Below, piece after piece: positions 17,992 to 26,393 of a DNA stretch of 64,000 nucleotides. The notes under the pieces are model-generated. The model was given only the letters and a program-made list of their open reading frames with translations. It did no database searches and was not told where the DNA came from. Source of the DNA: Planctomycetaceae bacterium. GTDB taxonomy: Bacteria > Planctomycetota > Planctomycetia > Pirellulales > PNKZ01. The stretch's first letter is position 1, and each line of letters begins with the position of its first letter. The stretch covers positions 1 through 64,000 of the forward strand of contig JAEUIN010000212.1 of the NCBI GenBank assembly GCA_016793115.1, given 5' to 3'. The position numbers and the translations under genes are program-made.

Positions 17992-18468
17992 ATGCCCAAC
18001 GTCTATGAAGGCGAATTGAAGGCGGTGCCCGGCAAGTGGGCGATCGTCGTTTCGCGCTACAACGAACACCTGACCGGTCGGTTGCTGGAAGGGGCGGTGA
18101 AGACGCTCGTCGAGGCCGGCGCGGCCGACGACGAGATCGACGTCTTCTTTGTGCCCGGCGCATTTGAGTTGCCGACCATTGCCGCGGCCGCCGTCGCGCG
18201 GCGCGAATACAACGCCGTGTTGTGCCTAGGCGCGGTCATCCGCGGGGAAACCACGCACGATCAACACATCAATCGGGCCGTGAGCATGGCGCTCGCCGAG
18301 TTGGGGGTGACCGAGGGGATCCCCGTCTTGTTCGGAGTGCTCACGTGCGATACGCTCGAACAAGCGCTCAATCGGGCCGGCGGCAACGTCGGCAACAAGG
18401 GAGCCGAATGTGCGGAGGCCGCACTCCGCATGGCGCATTTATTGGGGCAAATGGACGAGAGCCCGTAA
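17992..18468 (+). CDS. ribH: 6,7-dimethyl-8-ribityllumazine synthase
   Basis: 158 aa. Condenses ribulose-phosphate-derived dihydroxybutanone phosphate with the ribitylamino-pyrimidine in the penultimate step of riboflavin synthesis; the family forms pentamers or 60-mer capsids. Signature stretches are VSRYNEHLTGRLLEGA, VPGAFELPTIAA, LCLGAVIRGETTHDQHINRA (catalytic His in THDQH) and PVLFGVLTCDTLEQA. It starts 10 bp after rho and precedes nusB, an order (ribH-nusB) widespread in bacteria. Confidence 0.96.
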   Translation: MPNVYEGELKAVPGKWAIVVSRYNEHLTGRLLEGAVKTLVEAGAADDEIDVFFVPGAFELPTIAAAAVARREYNAVLCLGAVIRGETTHDQHINRAVSMALAELGVTEGIPVLFGVLTCDTLEQALNRAGGNVGNKGAECAEAALRMAHLLGQMDESP

Positions 18469-18496
18469 CCGAGCGTCCGGCACGACCCGACGCGTG

Positions 18497-18502
18497 TATA
18501 AT
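18497..18502 (+). promoter_or_regulatory. Candidate -10 box upstream of nusB
   Basis: Perfect TATAAT, 99 bp before nusB. The base content 17 bp upstream (CGTCCG) does not resemble a -35 box, so the promoter would be weak or need an activator. Confidence 0.35.
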
Positions 18503-18600
18503 TCCACGTTCCGCCGCGCGGCGGATCGCATTCCGGCGACGTCGCCGTCGCCCGCTAAGTTCGTTATTCCGCTTCGTCAACTTGGTAGTCGATCGATCTG

Positions 18601-19017
18601 ATGTCCCGTCGTAGTCGAGCTCGCGAAATCGCTTTACAGGTCTTGTTTCAAGACGACCTCAATCCCGGCCACAACCCGGGCGAGGCCGACGCCTTCTTGC
18701 AGCGTCGGCTCCGAGGAGGCGAGTTGGTGGAGTTTTCGCGCTCGCTCGTGGCGGGCGTTCGCCGCAATCGGGCCGAGTTGGACGCCATGCTCGGCCAAAC
18801 GGCCGACAACTGGAAGCTCGAGCGCATGGCCGCGACCGATCGCAACGTGCTCCGCCTCGGCGCGTTCGAGTTGATCTACACCGATACGCCCGGCCCGGTC
18901 GTCATCAACGAAGCCGTGGAACTGGCCAAACGCTACGGCTCAGGCCACTCGGCCCAATTCGTCAACGGAATTCTTGATAAACTGTTGACGGTTCATCGCA
19001 AGTCGGCGTCGTCATAA
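18601..19017 (+). CDS. nusB: Transcription antitermination factor NusB
   Basis: 138 aa all-helical RNA-binding protein that pairs with ribosomal protein S10 in antitermination at rRNA operons. Recognised from the N-terminal SRARE-IALQVLFQ pattern, the middle DNWKLERMAATDRNVLRLGAFE and the C-terminal VVINEAVELAKRYG/FVNGILDKL segments. Length is typical. Confidence 0.94.
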   Translation: MSRRSRAREIALQVLFQDDLNPGHNPGEADAFLQRRLRGGELVEFSRSLVAGVRRNRAELDAMLGQTADNWKLERMAATDRNVLRLGAFELIYTDTPGPVVINEAVELAKRYGSGHSAQFVNGILDKLLTVHRKSASS

Positions 19018-19029
19018 AGGTCGAGCGTT

Positions 19030-19131
19030 CTTGTTTCGGTTTTTGGTTTTCAGTGAAGACCGATAGGCCGACGACGAGCACAACGCCGCCGTTGCCGCTC
19101 CCCGACCAAAAATCACAAACCGAAAAACAAG
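19030..19131. repeat. T/A-rich imperfect inverted repeat with heptad pattern, nusB-ftsY gap
   Basis: Left arm 19030-19051 (T-rich, read as heptads GTTTCGG, TTTTTGG, TTTTCAG) and right arm 19104-19131 (A-rich) are imperfect reverse complements about 50 bp apart. The base content is strikingly AT-rich for this window. The right arm ends 22 bp before the ftsY start, so folding could influence ftsY translation. Confidence 0.5.
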
Positions 19132-19152
19132 AAAACCTCCCCTTCCGCCGCC

Positions 19153-20073
19153 ATGGGCTTCTTCGACAAACTTAAAGACGGTCTGAAGAAGACCGGCCGC
19201 CTACTTAACACCGACATTCGCGACCTGTTCAAGGCCGAAGGCCGACTGGTCGACGATACGTTTCTCGATGAACTTTACGCGGCGCTGATCAAGACCGATA
19301 TGGGCGTTCCGGCCGCCAAGGAAATCGTGGCCCGCATCGGTTCCGACTATCGGGCTCGCGTCGTCCACATGAGCGAGATCGTGGCCGACGTGAAGAAGCA
19401 GCTCAAGGAACTGATGGCGCAACCGAGCGAACCGATCAAGTTCGCGGCCTCCGGCCCCACGGTCGTCATGGTTTGCGGCGTCAACGGGGCGGGCAAGACG
19501 ACGTCGATCGCGAAGCTCACGCAACTCTTTACCAGCCAGGGCAAGAGGGTGCTGCTGGGGGCGGCCGACACGTTTCGTGCGGCGGCCGTTGAGCAGCTTA
19601 CGATTTGGTCGCAACGGCTCGGAGCGGAGATCGTCACCGGTCCGGCCGGGAGCGATCCGGCGAGCGTGGCACATCGCGCCGTGCAAGCGGCGATCGAGAA
19701 TAAGGTCGACATCTGCATCGTCGATACGGCCGGTCGGCTGCAAACCCAGTCGAACCTGATGACGGAACTGACGAAGATCCGCCGCGTGATGTCGAAGCAG
19801 ATTCCGGAAGCCCCGCACGAAGTGTTGCTCGTGCTTGACGCTACGACCGGCCAGAACGGCATCAGCCAGGCGAAGCATTTCACGGAAGCCGTGCAGTGTA
19901 CGGGCATCGTGCTGGCCAAGATCGACGGCACCGCCAAGGGAGGCGTCGTCACGGCGATTCGCAAGCAGGTCGGACTCCCGGTGAAATACATCGGCGTCGG
20001 CGAGCAGGCCGACGATATCGCGCTGTTCGATCCCGACCCGTTCGTCGAAGCGATGTTCGCCGAAATGGCCTAA
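19153..20073 (+). CDS. ftsY: Signal recognition particle receptor FtsY
   Basis: 306 aa membrane-associated GTPase that docks SRP-ribosome complexes at the translocon. The helical N domain (about 1-95) is followed by the G domain: G1 GVNGAGKTT near 109-117, DTFRAAAVEQL, G3 DTAGRLQTQSNLM, and G4 LAKIDGTAKGG. It lacks the long acidic A domain of E. coli FtsY and instead begins with a short basic amphipathic stretch (FFDKLKDGLKKTGRLLN), a common minimal form. Confidence 0.96.
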   Translation: MGFFDKLKDGLKKTGRLLNTDIRDLFKAEGRLVDDTFLDELYAALIKTDMGVPAAKEIVARIGSDYRARVVHMSEIVADVKKQLKELMAQPSEPIKFAASGPTVVMVCGVNGAGKTTSIAKLTQLFTSQGKRVLLGAADTFRAAAVEQLTIWSQRLGAEIVTGPAGSDPASVAHRAVQAAIENKVDICIVDTAGRLQTQSNLMTELTKIRRVMSKQIPEAPHEVLLVLDATTGQNGISQAKHFTEAVQCTGIVLAKIDGTAKGGVVTAIRKQVGLPVKYIGVGEQADDIALFDPDPFVEAMFAEMA

Positions 20074-20557
20074 CCGCCGCTCGGTCTCAAGTTGCTCGGC
20101 TCGTTCCGTTCGAGCCTTCTTTCGGGACGGTTCAAAACTCCAGGTTCCGTGTCGCTCTTCCGCCGCGATGATTCTCATCGCAGCGAAGGCGTTGCGCAAC
20201 CGGCGCCGTCGCTGTCATCGATTCTTAGCGACCGTTCGGCGAGGGGCGCGAACACCCCCGATGCTCGGCCGATTTCATGCCGGCATTCTCCGCGAAACTG
20301 AGTGACAGCTCCGTAAGCCAAAGGAAACTTTGCGGGACCGCTACAGCTTAACATTTGCGGCGTTTTTCCCGACGCAATCCGCTTTCGGACGCTTGACTTC
20401 CGATGAATTTGTGCCTGCCGGCTCACCGATTCAAACAGTATCCGAACGGAGTCGACGCGCATGGCGGCCCTTAGCCGACAGAGCCGTATCGGAATGTGTA
20501 ACAACTCGACGCGGGCGGGTGTCGAGCGACCCTTATCCACGGATGGGAGATATTGGT
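20074..20557. other. Intergenic region upstream of the outer-membrane barrel
   Basis: 484 bp. A GCGATGA-TTC-TCATCGC hairpin lies near 20165-20181 but has no T tract, so its role as an ftsY terminator is doubtful. TTGACT at 20393 could be a -35 but no -10 fits. No RNA gene recognised. Open frames here are in-frame extensions of the barrel gene without a start signal. Confidence 0.4.
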
Positions 20558-21709
20558 ATGAAATGGTCTTTGAAGGCCCTGCTGTGGGCCGTGGCTTGCT
20601 GCCTAATGACGGCACAAGCCGATGCGCAGTCGCTCTTTACGGGCCCTCTGGGCGACCCCTGGAAGCTGAAGGACTCGCAAGGCTTCGACTACGGAGGCTG
20701 GGTGCAAGTCGGCGTCCAAGATTTGAACGACGGCGCCTTCACCGGTAACGGTTTCGCCCAAAATCAAAATGAAGCGAACAACCTGAACCTCAATCAGTTG
20801 TACGCCTACGTCGCCAACGTGGCCGACGGTTCGGCAGGCATCGATTTCGGTTTCCGCGTCGACGGAATGTACGGCGTCGACGGTAACGAAGCCCAAGCGT
20901 TCGGTAACATCACCCCGGGCAAGTGGGACTACTTGAACGGCTTCGGCGGCGTAGGCGACCCGGTCGACCACGGGCCGTATGAATTCGCGATGCCGCAAGC
21001 CTACGGCGAAGTCGCCGTCGGCGACTTGTCGGTCAAGGTCGGTCACTTCTATACGCCGATCGGCTATGAAGTCGTCACCTCGCCGAACAACTTTTTCCTC
21101 AGCCGCCAGTTGACGTTCTACAACAGCGAACCGTTCACCCACACCGGTATCATGGGCACCTACAAGGTGTCGGATGACCTGAGCGTGGTCAGCGGTTGGA
21201 CGGCGGGCTGGGACACCGGCTTTACACGCTTCAACGACGGTTCGAACGGCGTGGGCGGCTTCACGGCTCAGCTCACCGAGAACATCAACCTCGCTTGGTA
21301 TGGCGCGGCCGGCAACTTCGGCTGGCGCGGCGACGGTGCGATCTCGAGCGGTATCCTTACCGTGAACCTGACGGATCGCCTCACCAGCGTGTCGCAACTC
21401 GACTGGTTGGACACCAACCTCGGCTCGAGCGGCAACGCCGGTTTCGCCACGACGGGCATCACCAACAACTCGGTCGGCGCGATCCAGTACTTCTTCTACA
21501 CGCTCACCGATCGGGTCTCGCTCGGTAGCCGCGTCGAATGGTACAAGGCCGACGGCATCTCGTACCAAACCTACACCGGCGGCATCAACTGGAAGGTCAC
21601 GCCGAACTTCATCGTCCGCCCGGAAGTTCGCCGCAACGACTCGAACGGCGATGCGAACGACTTGTTCAATCGCACGGTCCTCGGTGTCGACGGCATCGTC
21701 ACGTTCTAA
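20558..21709 (+). CDS. Outer-membrane beta-barrel protein (BBP2 / OmpL-like)
   Basis: 383 aa from ATG 20558 with GGGAGA 7 bases upstream; an in-frame extension to 20330 is less likely. Signal peptide of about 25 residues ends at QADAQS. The rest is rich in alternating aromatic/Gly strands, for example GGWVQVGVQ, FGFRVDGMYG, GEVAVGDLSVKVGHFYTPIGYEV (split across strands) and a C-terminal strand ending in GVDGIVTF with a terminal Phe, as in outer-membrane proteins. The pattern matches the putative beta-barrel porin-2 family common in planctomycetes. A strong terminator follows, suggesting a monocistronic, well-expressed gene. Confidence 0.82.
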   Translation: MKWSLKALLWAVACCLMTAQADAQSLFTGPLGDPWKLKDSQGFDYGGWVQVGVQDLNDGAFTGNGFAQNQNEANNLNLNQLYAYVANVADGSAGIDFGFRVDGMYGVDGNEAQAFGNITPGKWDYLNGFGGVGDPVDHGPYEFAMPQAYGEVAVGDLSVKVGHFYTPIGYEVVTSPNNFFLSRQLTFYNSEPFTHTGIMGTYKVSDDLSVVSGWTAGWDTGFTRFNDGSNGVGGFTAQLTENINLAWYGAAGNFGWRGDGAISSGILTVNLTDRLTSVSQLDWLDTNLGSSGNAGFATTGITNNSVGAIQYFFYTLTDRVSLGSRVEWYKADGISYQTYTGGINWKVTPNFIVRPEVRRNDSNGDANDLFNRTVLGVDGIVTF

Positions 21710-21741
21710 CCCCGCCCGGTTAGACAAAAGCGAAAGCTATG

Positions 21742-21775
21742 AGGCCCCGAGTCGGAAGACTCGGGGCCTTTTTTT
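21742..21775 (+). terminator. Rho-independent terminator after the barrel gene
   Basis: Perfect 11-bp GC-rich stem (21743-21753 with 21758-21768), GGAA loop and seven T residues (21769-21775), 33 bp after the stop. Confidence 0.92.
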
Positions 21776-21989
21776 GTTTACGCGATCCGGCGCAAGAACG
21801 ATTGCTGTCGTAGTGCGACTTTGCGGCTCCCCCGGTCTGCGCGGATGTTCGACGCCGACTGCGACCGAGTTAGGCACACGATCGCGGCGTCGCGTGTCAG
21901 GGGAAAAATCTTTCCAACAGGCAATCCCGCACCTAAGTGCTTGCCCCGCCCGACTTGCGGCGGCGTGGATCGCCGCGGTCTCCTGCTTC

Positions 21990-22005
21990 CGGCACACGCC
22001 TTGCA
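21990..22005 (+). promoter_or_regulatory. Sigma-54 (-24/-12) promoter candidate
   Basis: CGGCACA-CGCC-TTGCA matches the consensus TGGCACG-N4-TTGCW at nearly every position with exact spacing between the GG (21991-21992) and GC (22003-22004). Transcription would start near 22016. Sigma-54 promoters need an activator such as NtrC; I see only a GCAC-CTAA-GTGC palindrome near 21940 upstream, with spacing unlike an NtrC site. Confidence 0.6.
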
Positions 22006-22015
22006 AAAGTTAGGC

Positions 22016-22073
22016 TTGGGCGTGCGATGCGTTGCCCGCGGCTGAGGGCCCTCGGCCGCGGGCAGCTTTTTTT
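22016..22073 (+). ncRNA. Candidate short sigma-54-driven RNA or attenuated leader
   Basis: If the -24/-12 element is used, the transcript would have about 17 unpaired bases followed by the terminator hairpin, ending near 22073, a total of about 58 nt. It either is a small RNA or is the terminated form of a PII leader. No known RNA family recognised. Confidence 0.35.
22033..22073 (+). terminator. Strong intrinsic terminator upstream of the PII gene
   Basis: Stem 22033-22042 with 22055-22064, extended by the inner palindrome GAGGGCCCTC, followed by a run of seven T (22067-22073). It sits 213 bp before the PII start, between a sigma-54-type and a sigma-70-type promoter candidate. Confidence 0.85.
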
Positions 22074-22204
22074 GATCTACGCCGTATCTCAGTCGGCCGG
22101 CTTAACTGCTCACACGCCCTTCCAAGCATTCTCCGTCGCCCATGGGCGGCGCGATGCACTCCGCAGCTGTTCCACCGACGGTATCTCCGCCGCATCCCCG
22201 GCAC

Positions 22205-22233
22205 TTGTGAACGCCGGCCTTCAGTCTTACGAT
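22205..22233 (+). promoter_or_regulatory. Sigma-70-type promoter candidate for the PII gene
   Basis: TTGTGA (22205-22210), a 17-base spacer, and TACGAT (22228-22233), the same -10 sequence as the polA candidate. It gives a leader of about 45 nt before ATG 22286. Confidence 0.4.
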
Positions 22234-22285
22234 TGAAGCCGCCCCCTTCACCCGCCCCTTCCGTTCGGTGAGCCCGGATTTCCGC

Positions 22286-22633
22286 ATGAAGTTGATCATC
22301 GCCATCATCCAGCCCAGCAAGCTGGAAGCCGTTAAAGCCGCCTTGACCGAGGTCGAGGTCTTCCGCCTCACGGTGATGGATGTTCAGGGCTTCGGCCGCC
22401 AAAAGGGACATACCGAGCTTTATCGCGGGCACGAGTTCTCCGTCAACTTGCTCCGCAAGGTGCAACTGCAGATCGCGGTCAACGAAGAATTCGTCGAGCC
22501 GACGATTCAGGCGATCATCAAAGGGGGCCGCAGCGGCCAGCAAGGCGAGATCGGCGACGGCAAGATCTTCGTTTTGCCGATGGACGACTGCATCCGCATC
22601 CGGACCGGCGAACGCGGATCGGAAGCGATTTAG
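22286..22633 (+). CDS. PII-family nitrogen regulatory protein (GlnB/GlnK)
   Basis: 115 aa trimeric signal protein that senses 2-oxoglutarate and ATP/ADP and controls nitrogen transport and assimilation. ATG 22286 matches the family N-terminus (MKLIIAIIQPSKLE); a start at 22268 would add six odd residues. The T-loop reads GRQKGHTELYRGHEFSVNLL with residue 51 Phe instead of the uridylylated Tyr and residue 49 His instead of the cyanobacterial phospho-Ser, so covalent control at both sites is unlikely. B-loop (GGRSGQQGEIGDGKIFV) and C-loop (RIRTGERG) are intact. No amtB is adjacent; the next gene is convergent, 4 bp away. Confidence 0.93.
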   Translation: MKLIIAIIQPSKLEAVKAALTEVEVFRLTVMDVQGFGRQKGHTELYRGHEFSVNLLRKVQLQIAVNEEFVEPTIQAIIKGGRSGQQGEIGDGKIFVLPMDDCIRIRTGERGSEAI

Positions 22634-22637
22634 TCGC

Positions 22638-23396
22638 CTAACGCCGGGCCCCGAAAAGCTCGCGGCGACGTTTGCTCCAAGTCGGGTCGAGTACCGCCGA
22701 CCAAGCCCGCACATCGTCGATTTCGATGAAACGGCCCTGGGTCGTGAAGCCCCAATAGTTTTTGGTCGGATGAGCGAATCCAGGTGAGCGAACATACGCG
22801 ACCGGCCGACCGTCGATGCTCGCGAGCATCTCGTCGCCGACGATTTCGACCGTCATACGATGCCATAGGTCGATATCGAGCTTGTGCGGCACTCGCGTGC
22901 GACGATTCTCGATCAGCTTTTCGTACTCGGCGCGCTTCTCAGGCTGCGAGCGCAGCTCGAAGACGCCGCCGAGTTTCATGGCACCTTCTTTGTCGTCGCC
23001 GAGCGTTACCGCGGTCGGCGAAACTTGGGCACGGCAAATATGGCCTGCGTGCGAGTGTTTGTAGCCGGCGTCGTTGAGCACGAGCGAAAGCTGCGAGCCG
23101 CCCGCGAACTTGAAACGGAAGTCGACGATGCAATCTTGGAGCGCTACGGAGACGCGACACACCGCCGGATGACCGGCATCGGGCCGTTGACCGGTAACCA
23201 AGACTCCGTCGCGAATCGAATACGACCGGACGCTGGACTTCCAAGCCGTGCCGACTTCGGCCCGGGAAAAATCGTCGGCAAAGAGCAACTCCGCGGGCCG
23301 CGCCATCGCCGTCGTCGGCGGCGCCGCGACCTCGGCGGCTCGCACCGAGAAACCGCAGCAAGCGACGACGACGATCGACGTCAATTTCCGGAGCAT
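22638..23396 (-). CDS. Secreted DUF1080/LamG-like protein
   Basis: 252 aa with signal peptide (residues 1-20, cut after VRAAE). The body reads as a concanavalin-like beta sandwich: LFADDFSRAEVGTAWK, WHRMTVEIVGDEMLASIDG and a final GFTTQGRFIEIDDVRAWSA, the pattern of 3-keto-disaccharide hydrolase (DUF1080)-type proteins abundant in planctomycetes. Catalytic residues for that family are not clear to me, so a binding role is possible. Its stop is 4 bp from the convergent PII gene stop. Confidence 0.72.
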   Translation of the reverse strand: MLRKLTSIVVVACCGFSVRAAEVAAPPTTAMARPAELLFADDFSRAEVGTAWKSSVRSYSIRDGVLVTGQRPDAGHPAVCRVSVALQDCIVDFRFKFAGGSQLSLVLNDAGYKHSHAGHICRAQVSPTAVTLGDDKEGAMKLGGVFELRSQPEKRAEYEKLIENRRTRVPHKLDIDLWHRMTVEIVGDEMLASIDGRPVAYVRSPGFAHPTKNYWGFTTQGRFIEIDDVRAWSAVLDPTWSKRRRELFGARR

Positions 23397-23405
23397 GGCT
23401 CAGCT

Positions 23406-24725
23406 TTAATCGCGCAGGCTCGTCGAGTTGATGTACGTCTCAAGGAAGCGGGCCAATTTGTGGAAATCGCTCGAGCGTTCGACGAAGCGAACCGTCGTGA
23501 CCAAGGTTTCTTGGTTGACCAATTTTTCGAACGGCACGAAGTGCAGGTCGAGTTGACCGGAAACCGAGACCATGACGCCGCTGAGCCCTTGTTCGACCAA
23601 CGCACGATACGCGCCGACCCCAAGCTGGCTTCCGAGCATCACGTCGAACGCATGCGGCCGCGCGCAACGAGCCTCATAGCCGAGTTGCAGCCCGACGACC
23701 TTGCGCGATTTGCCGCTGCGTTTCTTGTACTCGTCCATGACGAGTTTCGACAGCGTGCGACCGAGGTTGAGTTGCGAGATGGCGATGTGGCCGTGATCGT
23801 CGCGCGGCACGCCTTCGAGAAATTTGTGCGGCAACAATTCCGCCATGCCTTCGGCGACGACGATGCAGCCGAATTCCTTCCCCTCGCGCTCGCGGGCCTG
23901 CATCGTATCGACGATGCGGCCGACGACCGCCTCGACGTTCATCACGTCGCGCGTGACGTCCTTACCGCTGTGGGCATCCCGATAGGTTTCCGTCGTGCGG
24001 TATTTGTCATACACGTCTTCGACGCTCAACACGAGGCTCGCCTCGCCGGCGATCGCGACGCCGTAGGCCAACCAACCGGCGCTGCGCCCCATCGACTCGA
24101 CCAAGAAGTAGTTGCGGCCGGCTTCGGCGTCGGCCAGCAAGTTGCGGACTTCGCCGGCCAGCGTATCGACGGCGGTGAAGTAACCGAAGGTGAAATCGAT
24201 GCCGGAATAGTCGTTGTCGATCGTCTTCGGCAAATGGACGACGGGAATCTGCTTGCTGCCGGCGGGCAAGATGCGTTGGAACATCTGCATCTTATTCGCC
24301 GTCTTGAGCGTGTCGTCGCCGCCGATGGATATCAGCGCGTCGACTCCGAGCGAACAGAGCGCGTCGTATACGGTCTTGAGCGGCTTAATGCGTTCGGCGT
24401 CTTCCAAATGTTTCGGGCTCGACACGTTTTTGCCCGGGTTCGTGCGGGCCGTGCCGATGAGAATTCCCGCGCTGTTGCGAGTCCGGCGGAGCGCTTTGTG
24501 ATCGAGTTTCATGTAGTCGCGTCCTTCGACCATCGGACGATCGGGGCCGTACTCGACAAGCCCCGAATAACCGTGCTTGATGCCGATGACTTCGATGCCG
24601 TTGCGAATAAACGACACGGCCGCGGTCGAAATCACGGCGTTGGCGGCCGGAGCCGGTCCGCCGGCAAAGAGAATGGCGACCTTCTTGATCGAGGTGGCGA
24701 TGGGCTGGGGCGAATCCGGGCTCAT
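23406..24725 (-). CDS. pfp: 6-phosphofructokinase, pyrophosphate-type
   Basis: 439 aa from ATG 24725 (MSPDSPQP); the in-frame extension to 24887 looks unlike protein. Converts fructose 6-phosphate to the 1,6-bisphosphate. Two signatures point to pyrophosphate rather than ATP as donor: GGDDT at residues 135-139 (ATP enzymes have GGDGS) and PKTIDND at 166-172 (ATP enzymes have PGTIDND). The N-terminal phosphate loop reads FAGGPAPAANAVI. MGRSAGWLA and the sugar-binding segment EGMAEL are present. A PPi enzyme can run in both glycolysis and gluconeogenesis. Confidence 0.88.
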   Translation of the reverse strand: MSPDSPQPIATSIKKVAILFAGGPAPAANAVISTAAVSFIRNGIEVIGIKHGYSGLVEYGPDRPMVEGRDYMKLDHKALRRTRNSAGILIGTARTNPGKNVSSPKHLEDAERIKPLKTVYDALCSLGVDALISIGGDDTLKTANKMQMFQRILPAGSKQIPVVHLPKTIDNDYSGIDFTFGYFTAVDTLAGEVRNLLADAEAGRNYFLVESMGRSAGWLAYGVAIAGEASLVLSVEDVYDKYRTTETYRDAHSGKDVTRDVMNVEAVVGRIVDTMQAREREGKEFGCIVVAEGMAELLPHKFLEGVPRDDHGHIAISQLNLGRTLSKLVMDEYKKRSGKSRKVVGLQLGYEARCARPHAFDVMLGSQLGVGAYRALVEQGLSGVMVSVSGQLDLHFVPFEKLVNQETLVTTVRFVERSSDFHKLARFLETYINSTSLRD

Positions 24726-24906
24726 GACGAAACTCACACGGGAAAGAGAGACGAACTCCAGGGGCGACGAAACGTGGTCGCCTCCTACCGACTCGCGCAC
24801 GCGGCGCGCAAGCCGATATTGTAGAAATGATCGCCGATTCTCGCCAAGACATCCTAACGGCGGGGCGACCACACGTTCGCGATCCAACGACGAACTGTGG
24901 CGACGA

Positions 24907-26250
24907 TTAAGCAGGCCAAGTTCGTTCGATGAACCGCGTGTCGACTTCGGCGTTGACGAACGCCTGATGATCGAGGATTTCGAGCAAGCGCGGGATGGTC
25001 GTCTTGATGCCTTCGATGCGTAGTTCCCGCAGGGCTCGCTTCATCGACGCGATGGCTTCGTTGCGCGTCGGCTGATGCACGATAAGCTTGGCGATCATCG
25101 AGTCGTAATGCGCCGGTACGGTGTAACCGGCGTGGGCGTGCGAATCAAACCGCACGCCGTAGCCGCCGGGGATATACATCTTCTCGATCTTGCCGGGACT
25201 CGGCTGGAAATTCTTCGCCGGATCTTCGGCATTGATGCGGCACTCGAGCGCATGTCCCTTCGGCACGATTTGGTCCTGGGTCCACGGCAGCTTTTCGCCC
25301 GCCGCGACTTTGATCTGCTGTTTGATCAAGTCGATGCCGGTGACCATCTCGGTGACCGGATGCTCGACCTGGATGCGTGCGTTGACTTCGATGAAGTAGA
25401 AGTTTTGGTCTTTGTCGACGATGAACTCCACGGTCCCGGCGTTCGTGTAACCGGCTTCCTTGACGAGCCGCACCGCCGCTTCGCACAGCTTGAGCCGGGT
25501 TTCGGGCTTGAGAAACGGCGAGGGGCTTTCTTCGATGATCTTCTGGTGGCGGCGCTGGGTCGAGCAATCGCGCTCCCACAGGTGCACCGCGTTACCGTGG
25601 TGATCGGCGATGATCTGCACTTCGACGTGCCGCGGATTCTCGACGTATTTCTCCATGTAGACGTCGGGGTTGCCGAACGCCGCCTCGGCTTCCTGTCGGG
25701 CTTGGCCGAACGCGCTCGCCAGCGCCGGTTCGTTGGCGGCGACGCGCATGCCGCGGCCGCCGCCGCCGGCCGTCGCCTTAATGAGCACCGGATAACCGAT
25801 CTCGCCGGCGATGCGAATCGCCTCTTTTTCGTCGGCGATTAGGCCTTGGCTACCCGGCACGCAAGGCACGTTCGCGCGGCGAGCCAGTTGCTTGGCCGTG
25901 TTCTTATCGCCAAGCTGCCGCATCGCTTCCGGCGAAGGACCGATGAAGTCGATTTTGCACTGGCGGCATACGTCGTTGAAGTGAGCGTTTTCCGAGAGGA
26001 AGCCGAAGCCGGGATGAATCGCCTGCACGTTGCCGACTTCGGCGGCGCTGATCACGCGATCGATCTTCAAATAGCTCTGATTCGACTTTGCCGGCCCGAC
26101 GCAATAGGCCTCGTCGGCCAGTTCAAGATACTGCGCTCCGCGATCGGCTTCGCTGTAGATCGCGACGGTTTCGATGCCCATTTCGCGGCAAGCGCGCATG
26201 ATGCGGAGCGCGATTTCTCCGCGATTGGCGATGAGGATGCGTTTGAACAT
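24907..26250 (-). CDS. accC: Acetyl-CoA carboxylase, biotin carboxylase subunit
   Basis: 447 aa from ATG 26250 ([20 protein letters not shown]). Carboxylates the biotin carried by AccB using bicarbonate and ATP. ATP-grasp elements: [11 protein letters not shown] at 158-168, [29 protein letters not shown], and the catalytic [16 protein letters not shown]. Length fits the free subunit. It lies 143 bp after accB on the same strand, the usual accBC pair. Confidence 0.96.
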   Translation of the reverse strand: MFKRILIANRGEIALRIMRACREMGIETVAIYSEADRGAQYLELADEAYCVGPAKSNQSYLKIDRVISAAEVGNVQAIHPGFGFLSENAHFNDVCRQCKIDFIGPSPEAMRQLGDKNTAKQLARRANVPCVPGSQGLIADEKEAIRIAGEIGYPVLIKATAGGGGRGMRVAANEPALASAFGQARQEAEAAFGNPDVYMEKYVENPRHVEVQIIADHHGNAVHLWERDCSTQRRHQKIIEESPSPFLKPETRLKLCEAAVRLVKEAGYTNAGTVEFIVDKDQNFYFIEVNARIQVEHPVTEMVTGIDLIKQQIKVAAGEKLPWTQDQIVPKGHALECRINAEDPAKNFQPSPGKIEKMYIPGGYGVRFDSHAHAGYTVPAHYDSMIAKLIVHQPTRNEAIASMKRALRELRIEGIKTTIPRLLEILDHQAFVNAEVDTRFIERTWPA

Positions 26251-26393
26251 GCGACGTGTAAATCTTGTGAGACGTGAAGCGCGCGACAGGACTCTGTAGA
26301 GAACGCCTCTCGGCGGCGTTCCGGTACGACACTGAGCGACGGCCGGAGACGCGGGACGCCGCTGCTGCGACGTTCCCCTGCGACGGCCTGCCG

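Noticed and set aside
20165..20181. Hairpin after ftsY as a terminator
   Set aside because: No T tract follows and the stem is short.
22884..24824. 646-aa plus-strand open frame opposite pfp
   Set aside because: It runs antisense through pfp and the DUF1080-like gene; its sequence is Arg/Asp/Val-rich like other shadow frames of GC-rich genes and shows no domain. pfp has clear catalytic motifs.
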